DNA from: Tolypeutes matacus
Taxonomy: Eukaryota; Chordata; Mammalia; Cingulata; Chlamyphoridae
Direction: 5' to 3'
DNA: 64,000 nucleotides
Assembly: GCA_026826555.1 (NCBI GenBank)
Contig: JAKSZT010053769.1
Location: forward strand, 3,564,505 to 3,628,504
The notes beneath the pieces are model-generated. The model had not been told where the DNA came from and made no database searches. It worked only from the letters and a program-made list of their open reading frames with translations. Made by a program: the position numbers and the translations under genes. Positions 24,701-34,220 of the stretch are shown one piece after another (position 1 is the first letter of the stretch; the number at the start of each line of letters is the position of its first letter).

Positions 24701-25480
24701 AGATATTTATTGATTTCTCTTGAAATTTCTTCGACTCACTGATTATTTAAGAGTGTGTGTTTAATCTCCATACTATGTGAATTTTCCTCTTTTCTGTAGC
24801 TTGTTGATTTCTAACTTTATTCCATTATGATCAGAGAAAGTGCTTTGTATAATTTTGATTTTGTTGAATTTATTGAGATCTGCTTTGTGACCCAACATAT
24901 GGTCTATCCTGGAGAAAGATCCATGAGCACTTGAAAAAAAATGTATATCCCGCTGTTTTGGGATGCAATGTTCTGTATATGTCTATTAGATTTAGTTCAT
25001 TTATGTTGTTCAAGCTCTCTGTTTCTTTATTGATCCACTACCCAGATATTCTCTCAAATGCTAAGAGTGGTATATTGAAGTCCCCAACTATTATTGTAGA
25101 GATGTCTATTTCTCCTTTCAGTTTTGCCAGTATTTGCCTCACGTATCTTGGGGCATCCTGGTTAGGTGCATATATTTATGATTATTTCTTCCTGGTGAAC
25201 CATCCTTTTTATTAATACATAATGTCCTTCCTTATCTCTATTAACAGTTTTGCTTTTTAAAGTCTATATCCACTGCATGCGTGGAATATCTTTTTCCAAT
25301 CTTTCACTTTCAGTCTATTGGTATCCTTGGGTCTAAGGTGAGTCTCTTGTAGACAGCATATAGATGGTTCATATATTCTTATCCATTCCGCCAGTCTGTT
25401 TCTTTTGATTGGGGAGTTTAATCCATTAGCATTCAATGTTATTACTGTAAAGGCAGCTCTTATTTTGTCTATTTTGATCT
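21717..25480 (-). pseudogene. L1 ORF2 remnant (endonuclease-reverse transcriptase)
   Basis: The minus-strand translation shows an endonuclease segment with IYAPN near 25170, RT core sequence with [13 protein letters not shown] near 23725, the active site [12 protein letters not shown] near 23400, and a conserved C-terminal part ending in a TAA at 21717-21719. L1 ORF2p nicks DNA and reverse transcribes RNA at the target. The frame is broken into at least five pieces (for example 23145-23414, 23622-23834, 22177-22461), so it cannot make active enzyme. Confidence 0.9.
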
Positions 25481-25519
25481 TTGGGTTTCAGCTGTCATTT
25501 TATTTTCACTTCTCTTTTG

Positions 25520-26900
25520 ATAGTTTTAGTTACTGTTACTGATACGTCATCATTTCTAGACTGTCTTCCATGCCTCTCTCTCCTGTCTTTTCTTTTCAGG
25601 CTGTAACACTCCCTTTAGGATTTCCTGCAAAGCCAGTCTTTTTGTTATAAACTCTCTCAGTTTCTGCTTATCTGTGAATATTCTAATCTCATCCTCATTT
25701 TTGAAAGATTATCTTGCCAGATATAAAATTCTTGGCTGGCAGTTTTTCTCTTGCAGTATCTTAAATATATCATACCACTTTCCTCTTGCCTCCATGGTTT
25801 CTGGTGAGAAATTCAAACTTAATTTTATTAGGTATCTCTTATATGTTATGCATTGCTTTTCTCTTGCTGCTCTCAGAATTCTCTCTTTGTCTTTGGCATT
25901 TGACAGTCTGATTAGTATGTGTCTTGGAGTGGGTCTACTCTGATTTATTCAGATGGGAGTACATAGTGCTTCTTGGACATGGGTATCTATGTCCTTCAAT
26001 AGATTGGGAACTTTTCTAACATTATTTCTTCAGATATTCCTTCTGCCCCCTTTCCCTTCTCTTCTACTTCTGGAGTACCCATGACACATGTGTTTGCACA
26101 TCACTTGCCATCATTTAGTTCCCTGAGACTCTGTTCAATTTTTTCCATTCTTTTCTATATCTATTCTTTTGTATGTTCACTTTTGGAGGCCATGTCTTTA
26201 AGCTCACCAATCTTTTCTTCTGGTTCCTCAATTTCATTTATTGCACCTTTCATACCCATAAGGTCTGCCATTTTTCTCCATATGCTTTCAAATTCTTCTT
26301 TGAGCTCATCTAATATCTTCTCTTTTTTTTCCCTTTCCCCCCCCCCCCGCCCCCGCCTTGCTGTCACTTGCGTCACCTCAGTTTCTGGTTTCTGGCATGT
26401 CTCACCTTGACTCTCCCCTGCATCTCTCTTTTGTTGCATCATCATCTTGGTGTGTGGTTCACCGCCTGGGCCTGGCTCACTGCGTGGGCCTGGCTCACCA
26501 CATATCCACACAGGCCTGGCTCGCCTTTTTTACCAGGAGGCCCCGGGGATTGAACCTGAATCCCCCTATATGGTAGATGGAAGCCCAACCACTTGAGCCA
26601 CATCCACTTCCCCCAATATCTTCTTAATATCCTTAATCTCTTTAGCCATCTCATTGAATTTTTAAGGAGATTTGTTTGAACAGCTGTGATTAGTTGTCTC
26701 ACTCCTTTATGTCATCTGCAGGTTTACCTTGTTCCTTTAACTGGGCCATATCTTCCTGTTTCTTGGTATGGATTGTAATTTTTTTGTTGGAGTTTTTGCA
26801 TCTGGCTTGCTAGATGTATTGATTCTGGGTGCAGTTTTTCCCTTTAGTTTAGGGTTTTCTTGTCTTTTCTCCCTTGCTCATTGTGTTGTAGGAGTTGGGG
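25520..26900 (-). pseudogene. L1 ORF1 remnant, split by composite SINE
   Basis: The complement of 25560-26160 matches the C-terminal part of the L1 RNA-binding chaperone, with LQEKNCQPRILYLARLSFKN near 25720. An acidic coiled-coil segment (KKEKILDELKEEFESIWRKM) lies near 26240-26310. The N-terminal portion lies beyond the SINE at 26322-26614. The SINE insertion plus frame damage inactivate it. The start codon was not fixed. Confidence 0.8.
26312..26624 (-). mobile_element. Composite SINE with GC-rich array, inside L1
   Basis: The body (26322-26614) lies between direct repeats AATATCTTCT at 26312-26321 and 26615-26624. In minus orientation it has a tRNA-Ala-like head (26523-26612), about three GC-rich units starting GCCAGGCC (26466-26522), an AAGATGATGATGCAAC-type segment, the start of a second tRNA-like monomer that lacks its B box, a G-run (C-run at 26339-26348) and an A-rich tail. 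It has the same module order as the composite elements at 28993 and 62301 but no L1 3' end. Confidence 0.85.
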
Positions 26901-28214
26901 GTATAGTTGATGCTGTAAGCTATGGAGGCTGAAGCTGCCCACGTTGCCCCAGGAATTGATGAAGCTTCTCCCAACTTTCTCCTCTGTCAGGGGTAGGGAC
27001 AGAGCTGTAGCCATGTATAATAATCCAAGTTGGGCAGGACAAGACTGTCTGTAGTTGCCCAGAGAAACTGATGAGGCTTCACACCCCTTCCTCCTCTACC
27101 TTGGGCTGGGATGGAGCTATAGTTGTGGGAAGCAATCTATGTCATGTGGTCCAAACTGACCACAGTTGCCCAGGTAAACTGATGTAGCACCAGACTCGCT
27201 CCTTGCCGGGGGTGGAATGGATCCTCTGGCCCAACAATCTAATCCGTGTGAGGGCCTGCTGCAGGTCCCACCAGCTTCCTCTCCACTGAAGGTGGAGCTG
27301 GATCCTAGGCTAGGGGTACAGTGCAACCTTGGTAGAAAGAAGCCAGTCCCTAACTTCACTGGATTTTCTGTCAGCCAGGCTTCCCCTCATGCCAGGGGCA
27401 GAGTCAAAATGGCAGCTACCGAACTCTTTCCAACTTGGACAGGCTCAAACCCTAGCTGTATCTAGGATTATACTTTAGCCAGCAAAGTCCACTAATCAGT
27501 AGCTGAAGTCAGTGGACAACTGTCTCTTATTCCACTGTCTATGGGAAATGGAGCTTCTAACTCCAGCCATGGAATAGCTTGAGGTGGCTTGTGCCACTAG
27601 AGTAGGATGGGCACCAGCCTTTGGCATCGCTTACAGTTTCTCAGGGAGGTGGCGCAAGTTCCTCCAGCTTCCTCCCTGCCACAGGTGGGGCTGGGGTTTA
27701 GGCTAGAGCTGTAATCCTATCTTGGTAAAAAGAAGCCAGTCCCTACCAGCTCTGTGATTTTCAATCAGCCCCACTTCCCATCATGCTGGGGGCGGAGTCA
27801 AAATGGCAGCTACCGGCCTCCTTCTGACCTGGACAGTCTCAAAGTTTAGCTTTCCTAGGATTAGACTTTAGCCCACTGAATGTACTAATCAGTAGCTGAA
27901 GTCGGTGCCACACTGTGTCTTCCTCCTGGTTTTTTTTGGGAAATGGAGCTTCCAACTCCAGCCACAGAATAGCTCCTGAGGTGGCTTGCACCACGAACAC
28001 TGACCTCTGCAGTGTGGATGGCTCTACTCACAAATCCTCTCTGCAAATGGGCATTGTCCTCCTTCCACTCCTTCAAGGATGTTGCAGGAGTCTTTTCTGG
28101 TTTCCCAGAGCCCCAAAACAGGTGCTTTAGTTAGATTTGGGTGATTACTAATTGCCCTGTAGCATGAGCTGACTCCAGGAGCTCCTTACTCTGCCACCAT
28201 CTTGGCTTCCCTCC
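26900..28214 (-). promoter_or_regulatory. L1 5' UTR with two ~394-bp tandem monomers
   Basis: Two related copies occur in tandem. GAGTCAAAATGGCAGCTACC is at about 27401 and again at 27795, AATCAGTAGCTGAAGTC follows each, and GAAATGGAGCTTC follows later in both. The spacing is 394 bp. Tandem 5' UTR monomers are known as promoters in rodent L1; a promoter role here is inferred. The region is GC-rich and encodes nothing clear. Confidence 0.75.
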
Positions 28215-28229
28215 TGTGTTTGCTTTTTT

Positions 28230-28452
28230 TAAAAAGCCAATTGGAACAGACTACATTGAAATATTCCTCCTTTTGTATTGTTCTTTTTTTTTTTTTTTTT
28301 TTTTTAAGTTTTAAGAAATTTCTGCAGCAAAGTTTTATTCAGTGGGCATAAGTGACTGCAAATGCCTTGGGTTAGGTATACCTGTCCTAGCTGTAAACTT
28401 CACCATTCTTTGTTGGATATTTTAAATGAATATAAAATAAATTGATCTAAGA
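28230..28452 (+). pseudogene. PPP6C: PPP6C processed pseudogene, rest of 3' UTR
   Basis: After the right-hand L1 TSD the sequence resumes with AAAAAGCCAATTGGAACAG, a T-run (about 28287-28309), and a terminal AATAAA at 28436-28441 close to the presumed cleavage site. The continuity of a 3' UTR across the L1 shows that both segments are one retrocopy. A SINE adjoins its end, so the poly(A) tail is not visible as such. Confidence 0.7.
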
Positions 28453-28560
28453 TGCGGATGTAGCTCAAGTGGTTGAGCTCCTGCTTCTCATGTATGAGGT
28501 CCCAGGTTCGATCCCAGGTACCTCCCAGATAGATAGATAGATAGATAGATCAATCTCGAT
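28453..28560 (+). mobile_element. DAS-like SINE, short, with (GATA)n tail
   Basis: A tRNA-Ala-like head with A box (TAGCTCAAGTGG near 28462) and B box (GGTTCGATCCC near 28505) is followed directly by a (GATA)n tail. It probably inserted into the poly(A) tail of the PPP6C retrocopy. No TSD could be fixed. Confidence 0.85.
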
Positions 28561-28565
28561 AGATC

Positions 28566-28977
28566 CAAAGGGGGAAAAAAAGTGTCTTGCAAGCCGATTA
28601 CCTCAGGGCATTCCTTTGCAGTTTCATTTGGTGAAACATGATTAATCTCTTCAAGTGGAAGTTGAATGGCAGACTCCTTTAGGTAGATTGGAAGTCAGGA
28701 AGCCATTTCCTCAGGGCAGACTAAAGGTCTAGAAGCTGTTTTCTCAAGACAGTCCATTACGAGTTTATCTTAGGGCTTCAGTGCCCCCACTGTCATTATT
28801 ATCAACTCATATGTCTCTATTCCAATTTTCAGGATCCCATTCCTTTCCAATTAATGCCCTTATTTTAATTGCAGGCACCTTGCAAATTGAGATTTTAGTT
28901 TCCGTTGTAACTCTCCTACTCACAGAATGAGACTCTGGGTCTTTTTTCAGAGATCTCGAGTCTGTGGCTACACAAAT
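28566..28977 (-). pseudogene. ERV-L leader/gag-like remains, part 1
   Basis: Sequence between the retrocopy and the composite element. Its position between pol and the 5' LTR makes it proviral gag/leader by context. No domain was recognised and there are many stops. Confidence 0.5.
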
Positions 28978-30038
28978 AAAGATTTTCTTTCATGCGAATA
29001 TTCGCACTGACCCAATTTTGTGATAATCAGGGTAGGCTAAACATTCACTATATTAGAAACCATGCACGCGTCCCCAGACCTAGTTTTTCTCCCTAGGTCT
29101 GGTTTTTGGAATGCTGGTGATAAACTAAGCCTGATTTATTATATGACCATCCTGTATGGGAAAAGACTGTAACTCTAGGTATCTTTGGTCAACCTTAGTA
29201 GATATAGCAGGGGGACAGATGTGGCTTAAATGGTTGGGCATCCATCTCCCATATGGAGGAGCCTGGGTTTGATCCCCAGGACCTCCCGGTAAAAATTTTA
29301 AAAAGAAAAATATAGACGGTGCATGGGCCACCAGGCCCTGTGTGTGGGTGCACCAGCAGGCCCCACAAGCGGGTGAGTCCCCAGGCCCCGCACATGGGTG
29401 TGCTGCCAGGCCCCATGAGCAGGTGTGCTAAGCTCCATGCACGGGTGCGCCGCCAGGCCCCATGCGTGGGTGCACCATCAGGCCCCACGAGCCACACAGC
29501 AAGATGATGACATAACAGGAGAGTGACACAAGAGAGAGCCAAGACGAGATGCACCAAAAAACCAGGAACTAAGGTGGCGCAGGTGGTAAGACACCTCTCT
29601 CCCACATCAGAGGTTCTGAGGATCAAATCCCGGTGAAGACAGGAGGAGAAGGAGGAGAAGAGAAGACAGGAAACAGACACAGAGAGTTGCCCAGCAAATG
29701 GACACAAAAACAGCAAAAACGGGGGGGGGGGGGTAGCGGTAAAAATGGATAAAAGTAAATACATAAATAAATCCTTAAAAAAATGTATAGGGGAGTAAGA
29801 TACAGACTATAGTCGGTAGTAATACTTTGACAATGCTCTTTCATAATTTGTTAACAAATGTTTCACAGCAATGCAAAGTATTTGTGGTGGGGTGATGTGT
29901 GGGAGCCCCATATGATATTATGCATGTTTGTTTTTTAAGTTCACAATGTTTACTGAACACTTATAGTTTATGTATGCTCATGTATGAATGATACACTTCA
30001 ATCGTTTTTTTTTTTTTTTTTTTAAAGATTTTCTTTCA
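28978..30038 (+). mobile_element. SVA-like composite retroelement, copy 1, 15-bp TSD
   Basis: The body (28993-30023) lies between perfect repeats AAAGATTTTCTTTCA at 28978-28992 and 30024-30038. Modules in order: 5' module (28993-29208) with a perfect 10-bp hairpin (29074-29083 / 29093-29102); tRNA-Ala SINE (about 29209-29316); GC-rich tandem array of about seven 18-27-bp units around CCAGGCCCC (29317-29495); an AAGATGATGA segment; a second tRNA-like monomer with B box GGATCAAATCC (about 29571-29640); purine-rich DNA and a G12 run (29721-29732); and L1 3' end (about 29786-30004), followed by T19. The single outer TSD shows that it moved as one unit. Confidence 0.88.
29317..29495 (+). repeat. 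GC-rich variable tandem array in composite element
   Basis: About seven imperfect units built on GGGTG(C)-(3-8)-CCAGGCCCC(R)CA. The copy at 62301-63172 has only about two units at the same place and the SINE at 26322-26614 about three, so unit number varies between insertions. Confidence 0.8.
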
Positions 30039-30429
30039 GGGAACACATAGAAACTTTCAGATCCTTCATGCTGCAATTGTTGCAAACTTAAAAACTTCAG
30101 ATCATTCCTTTCTTTTATAATTGTATCCGGTGTATTTAGGAACAGCTATCCAACATCACTGTACCTTTTAATTCCACAAAATTACTCTGTTAAGGTGTCA
30201 AAAACACTCTCACCCAGAGCCTTGCCTCTTAAAAACATTTGAGTCGTCGTATCCAGTGTTGATATTTTGTATATCTCTATTGTCAATTCATGCCATGGAC
30301 TATCACTGACATTTCTATCATTGGAAAGACAGTCATTTGTGCCTTTGAATCTAATCAGAGTATAGAGCTAATTATAAAAACCCCAGAACTGATTCAGAAA
30401 TCCCATTTTTAAGATTCTATTTCTCAAAA
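30039..30429 (-). pseudogene. ERV-L leader, part 2
   Basis: Proviral leader between the composite element and the primer-binding site. No coding potential was recognised. Confidence 0.55.
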
Positions 30430-30430
30430 A

Positions 30431-30445
30431 CCACTCCCAGTACCA
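30431..30445 (-). other. Retroviral primer-binding site
   Basis: On the minus strand, TGGTACTGGGAGTGG begins three bases after the 5' LTR end. The initial TGG matches the CCA end of a tRNA, and the position is as expected. ERV-L elements use tRNA-Leu; I did not verify the tRNA match. Confidence 0.6.
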
Positions 30446-30448
30446 AGC

Positions 30449-30901
30449 TGTATTAATTGGGTTCTCTAGGGAATCAGAACCGACAGGAGATATCTGTAAA
30501 TATTATGAGATTTTATAAGATTGTCTCACATCACTGTGGGGGTGCGCAAGTCCAAATTCTGTAGGGTAGGCTACAAGCCATGAACTCTGATGATTGTTTT
30601 TGATGAATTCCCCAGGAGGAGATAGATAGCTGAAGTAGAGATGAAAATTCTCTCTTCTGACTGCTGAAATCATCACTTCTCCTTTAAACGCCTTCAACTG
30701 ACTGGCTAAGACTTCTCTCATTGCTGAAGGCAATCTCCTCAGTTGATTGTAGACATAATCAGCCATAGATGCAATCAACTTACTAATGATCCATGTGAGG
30801 TCCACAAAATGTCCTCACAGTAACAATTAGGCCAGTGCTTGCTTGACCAAACTACTGGGCACCATTATATGGCCAAGTTGACACATAAAGCATAACAACC
30901 A
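30449..30901 (-). repeat. 5' LTR of the ERV-L-like provirus
   Basis: Same family and orientation as 14340-14783, with shared segments such as CCTCAGTTGATTGTAGACATAA (shortened: near 30735-30760). It is followed inward by the primer-binding site. The outer edge is uncertain at 30897-30901 (CATAACAACCA). Confidence 0.82.
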
Positions 30902-32400
30902 GATCAAATTTTTAAGATTTTTGAAAATCTTCCTAAAAAGATAACTGTGGCACATAATGAAATATTTTAGTGTCCAAATGAGTTGGGTATCCCCCATTAA
31001 AAAAGCATTTTAACAAATCCTCTCTGCTTTACACTGAATCTATGGCATCTAAATGTTACATAGCTCAATATGACTTAGAAAGAAAATTCAAAGTGGAACA
31101 TGACTTGAGGTCTACAAGTTTTGTATTAAAAGCTATAATCATTAATTAAGTCCAAAATTTCCAGTTACTACTCATCCCCATGCCTGAGAACTGCTAAGTG
31201 GTTATGTATAAAATTTTAAATAATTAATATGCAAATAAAAAATAATATGCAACTTGATTGTACTTCATTGAGCAAGTATCTATGAGTATTCTTCACAGGA
31301 TCCCAACTTGTTTTATGCTATATATGTCAATTTATAATAACCCAACACCAGGCCTCACACCTTACTCTTCAGCCAGACCATACATCCTAAGGTTCCCTGA
31401 ATACATCATAATCTTTGGGCTAATGTACATGTATCCCCTGCCTACAGTGCCATTGTACTTCCTGTCTAATTCTCCACTAAGGTCCACCAGAACCATCATC
31501 TACTTTAATGAATATAGGCCAGTGTTTTATATATATTTTAATGGCTATGGGGAAGAAGATTAGGGATGCAAAAGAATCTCCAAAGAAACATTTTTTTTTT
31601 AACTATAATACAGCCCACATCTGCAAACCTTTAATTTTGATATATAAATAGTTCTCTAACACATGCATATGCATACACCCAGTGTTCCCTTATATCCAGG
31701 CATGATCACTACACTACTGAGTTTGAATGTTCCTGGGGAAAGGCCCTACAGTGTAGTTTCAAAAAAGGAACAGAATCTACATGTAATGCAACCTTAATAA
31801 GACAATTCACAAGACTGATGTTTAGGCAGTACGCACCAACAGAGCCATGCTAGTTCCATACAGCCAGCAATCACTCTCATACTTAATGTATATGTTTTGA
31901 TTATTTATTACTCAAGCCATAACTCTTTTTAATACCATCTTTGCTGTAATAACCCCCAAAATATTGAAAAATAAAGACAAAAACCAACAAGATGCAAGAC
32001 CTGATATAATAATATCTGAGCAGGAAAAAGCAAAGGGAAACAAAGTAATGGGGTGTCTAACTGACCTGATATTAGGAGGACCCCAATTTAGCCAAGATAT
32101 ATTTACTGAAAATCAGAGTAGGCCAACTTGAGAACAGCAGATGTAACTGAAGAGTTTTCACTCACTCAAATAGCTTTGTGTGAGGTTATGCAGAGATCCC
32201 TTGGTTAATTTGAAGGGACTGAGTACTCTCAAAATTGGCATACCAGGGTCCCCCCCTCCAGGACTGAATCCCACCAAAGGAAAAACTGGAAGCTGAATCA
32301 AAATTAAACAGGGCAGAGACAATAAAGGAAAAAAGGAAAAAAAAAAAAAAAAAAAAAGGAGAAATATCTTATATAAGCAGAAGGGAACAGAGTCAGGAAA
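30902..32400. other. No gene; unclassified sequence
   Basis: AT-rich single-copy-looking sequence. An open frame on the plus strand at 31258-31563 (101 codons) is the longest but has no homology I recognise and no splice or promoter context. A poly(A)-rich stretch lies at 32338-32357. Confidence 0.45.
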
Positions 32401-32984
32401 TATCAGGATCAAGCTGCCATTTTTGTAGATACTACAAGAAAAAAACAGAAGAGGAGTATCCTGAAAACTGTTTCTTTCTTAAAGTTCAAGGAAATCAGTT
32501 TCACATTTAAAAAATGAGCAATGGAAAAAGTATCAATGTTAAATCCCACAAATATTTATTAGAAAAAGGAAAAGGAGGATAAGGAGAATAACACCTCTAC
32601 AAATAATGAAAGCAAGACAGAAACATTTGTCTCAAAATGATCAACACTGTAACTAAGTATTTCAAAACAGGCTAAAAGACATTAAGGTAATGATATAATA
32701 CATGAAAGAACAATATTAATTTAAAGTTAGAAAAATCAGAAATTAGATACAAGAACTCAAGAAAGATAAAAGATAAAAGAAAAAAAATTTAGAAATGCAG
32801 ACTAAGCTAGAAGTGACAGAAGTACAAACATAATACAGAATACTTTAAGAGTAAAAATAAAACTAAAGGAAATTTTAAAAATAAAAAATGAATAAAGAGA
32901 TGAAAGAGTCCAAACAAAAATGAAGATAGGTAGAAAATCCAACAAATTCATAAGAATCCCTATAGAAGAAAACTAGTACTAAAA

Positions 32985-33222
32985 ATTGTAATTCAGGGAA
33001 GCAGAGTGGTTCAAGCACTTAAGCGCCCACCTCCTACATAAGAAGTCCCAGGTTTGGTTCCCAGCATCTCTTGAAAAAACAAAAATAAACAACAAGCAAA
33101 ACAACCAAACAAACAAAAAAGCCAATGTGGCTCAGTGGGTAGTTGAGTGCAGATTTTCCACATGCAAGGTCCCGGGTTCAATCCCCTGCCCCCAGTACTT
33201 AAAAAAAATATATTGTAATTCA
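32985..33222 (+). mobile_element. Dimeric tRNA-derived SINE with 11-bp TSD
   Basis: Two tRNA-like monomers in tandem (32996-33118 and 33119-33211) lie between direct repeats ATTGTAATTCA at 32985-32995 and 33212-33222. The monomers differ from each other: B boxes GGTTTGGTTCC and GGTTCAATCCC. A-rich linkers separate them. The shared outer TSD shows that the dimer inserted as one unit. Confidence 0.88.
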
Positions 33223-33435
33223 AGAATATTTTTCATATATATTATATATACATATATAAAGAGAGAGAAAGAATATTTACCTATAAAAACAAAACCAAGA
33301 CATTTTCTGGTAAAATTACTAGAATTTAAAGAAAAAAAAGGAAAAAAAATCATTCCTTTGATCACCTAGACAAAATGAAAATAAAATGAGATAATCATCA
33401 GACTTCCAGGAAGAAGAAAATAGAGTAACATTTAA

Positions 33436-33594
33436 AATATTCAAGGGGGGGGAAGCGGCTGTGGCTCAATCAGTAGGGCTCCCGTTTACCATATGGGAGG
33501 CCTCGGGTTCGGTTCCCGGGGCCTCCTGGTGAAGGCAAGCCCGCCCGCATGGCGTGGTTAGCTGACCCAGCGAGCACAAGCAGCAAGGGGGGGA

Positions 33595-33638
<44 letters not shown>

Positions 33639-33649
33639 ATTCAAGGGGG
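33436..33649 (+). mobile_element. Young DAS-like SINE with 14-bp TSD
   Basis: The body (33450-33635) is flanked by AATATTCAAGGGGG at 33436-33449 and 33636-33649. It has a clear A box, a B box (GGTTCGGTTCC) and an (AAAT)n tail of about 40 bp. It is nearly identical to the copy at 711-899. Confidence 0.95.
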
Positions 33650-33859
33650 AAAAATGTAAGCCCAAGATTTTATTTCCAGCAAAAGTGACTTTCAAGCACT
33701 AGTTGAAGTTATCAATATATATTCAGGAAAAATGGTTCCCATGAAACTTTTCTGAGGAATGTACTACAGCTCAAGTTTTGGACAATCAAAAACTCTAGAG
33801 CCACACAGAAGGAACTAAGTACAATGAGCAGACTTATGGAATCGGATTATAAAGTGTAG

Positions 33860-34220
33860 GTTTGTGGGAGACAGAATGTGGGTTGGGAAGGGGGAGGTGA
33901 TGCTGTATGTATATAGAATGTTAATAAGGTCAATTGTAAATATGTGGCAATGGATGGACTTGATGGTATTGCCTTATGGTGAGATGAGATGAGATGGTAC
34001 TTCATTTACCACCAAAACAGAGATTTTGTTGGTAGATGAGGATTGTGGTATAATAATATAAATACAGTAATGTTCTTCAATAAGGAGTTAAGAATGTGGT
34101 GATACATGGGGAAAATATAACTAATGTAATTTATAGACTATAGATAACAATGATATTATAATGTTTTTGTATCAAAAGCAAAGATGGTACTACATTAATG
34201 CTAATGGTAAAAAAAAAAAA
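33860..34220 (+). repeat. Possible LINE 3' end with poly(A)
   Basis: The block ends in A16 near 34209-34224 after phrases like 'ctatagataacaatgatat' and 'ggtactacattaatgctaat', which resemble the LINE 3' ends at 51790-52074 and 63430-63650. No TSD was fixed. Confidence 0.5.

Larger units (their letters stand above)
20793..28229 (-). mobile_element. Near full-length xenarthran L1 with 15-bp TSD
   Basis: The element body is 20808-28214. Direct repeats TGTGTTTGCTTTTTT at 20793-20807 and 28215-28229 are a perfect 15-bp TSD. Read on the minus strand it starts GGAGGGAAGCCAAGATGG, the usual L1 start. It then has a long 5' UTR, ORF1 (about 26900-25520), ORF2 (about 25480-21717) and a 3' UTR of about 910 bp ending in an A/T-rich tail. 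It was inserted into the PPP6C retrocopy and was itself hit by a SINE. Both ORFs are interrupted, so it is inactive. Confidence 0.95.
14340..30901 (-). mobile_element. ERV-L-like provirus, minus strand, broken by later insertions
   Basis: The elements occur in proviral order on the minus strand: 5' LTR (30449-30901), primer-binding site, leader/gag-like remains, protease/RT/RNase H/integrase remains, a dUTPase-like segment, polypurine tract and 3' LTR (14340-14783). No env-like frame is present, and a dUTPase domain after integrase is characteristic of class III ERV-L. After removing later insertions the internal region is roughly 5.6 kb. Every frame is interrupted by stops and shifts, so it is a fossil. 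The outer flanks CCAAA (14335-14339) and CCAGA (30899-30903) could be a decayed 5-bp TSD. Confidence 0.85.

Noticed and set aside
22226..26576. Several plus-strand open frames of 70-120 codons
   Set aside because: They lie antisense to L1 ORF1/ORF2 and are shadows of that element.
20808..28214. Possibility that this L1 is still active
   Set aside because: ORF1 holds a SINE insertion and ORF2 is broken by several stops and shifts.
29317..29495. CRISPR-like or satellite array
   Set aside because: The units are contiguous, imperfect and without spacers, inside a retroelement of a mammalian genome.
29195..29764. 189-codon minus-strand open frame, the longest in the window
   Set aside because: It is antisense to the SINE and GC-rich array of the composite element. 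The array keeps the frame open; there is no start context or homology. The same kind of frame appears antisense to copy 2.
31258..31563. 101-codon plus-strand frame
   Set aside because: No recognised motif, no splice or promoter signal, and amino-acid use looks random.
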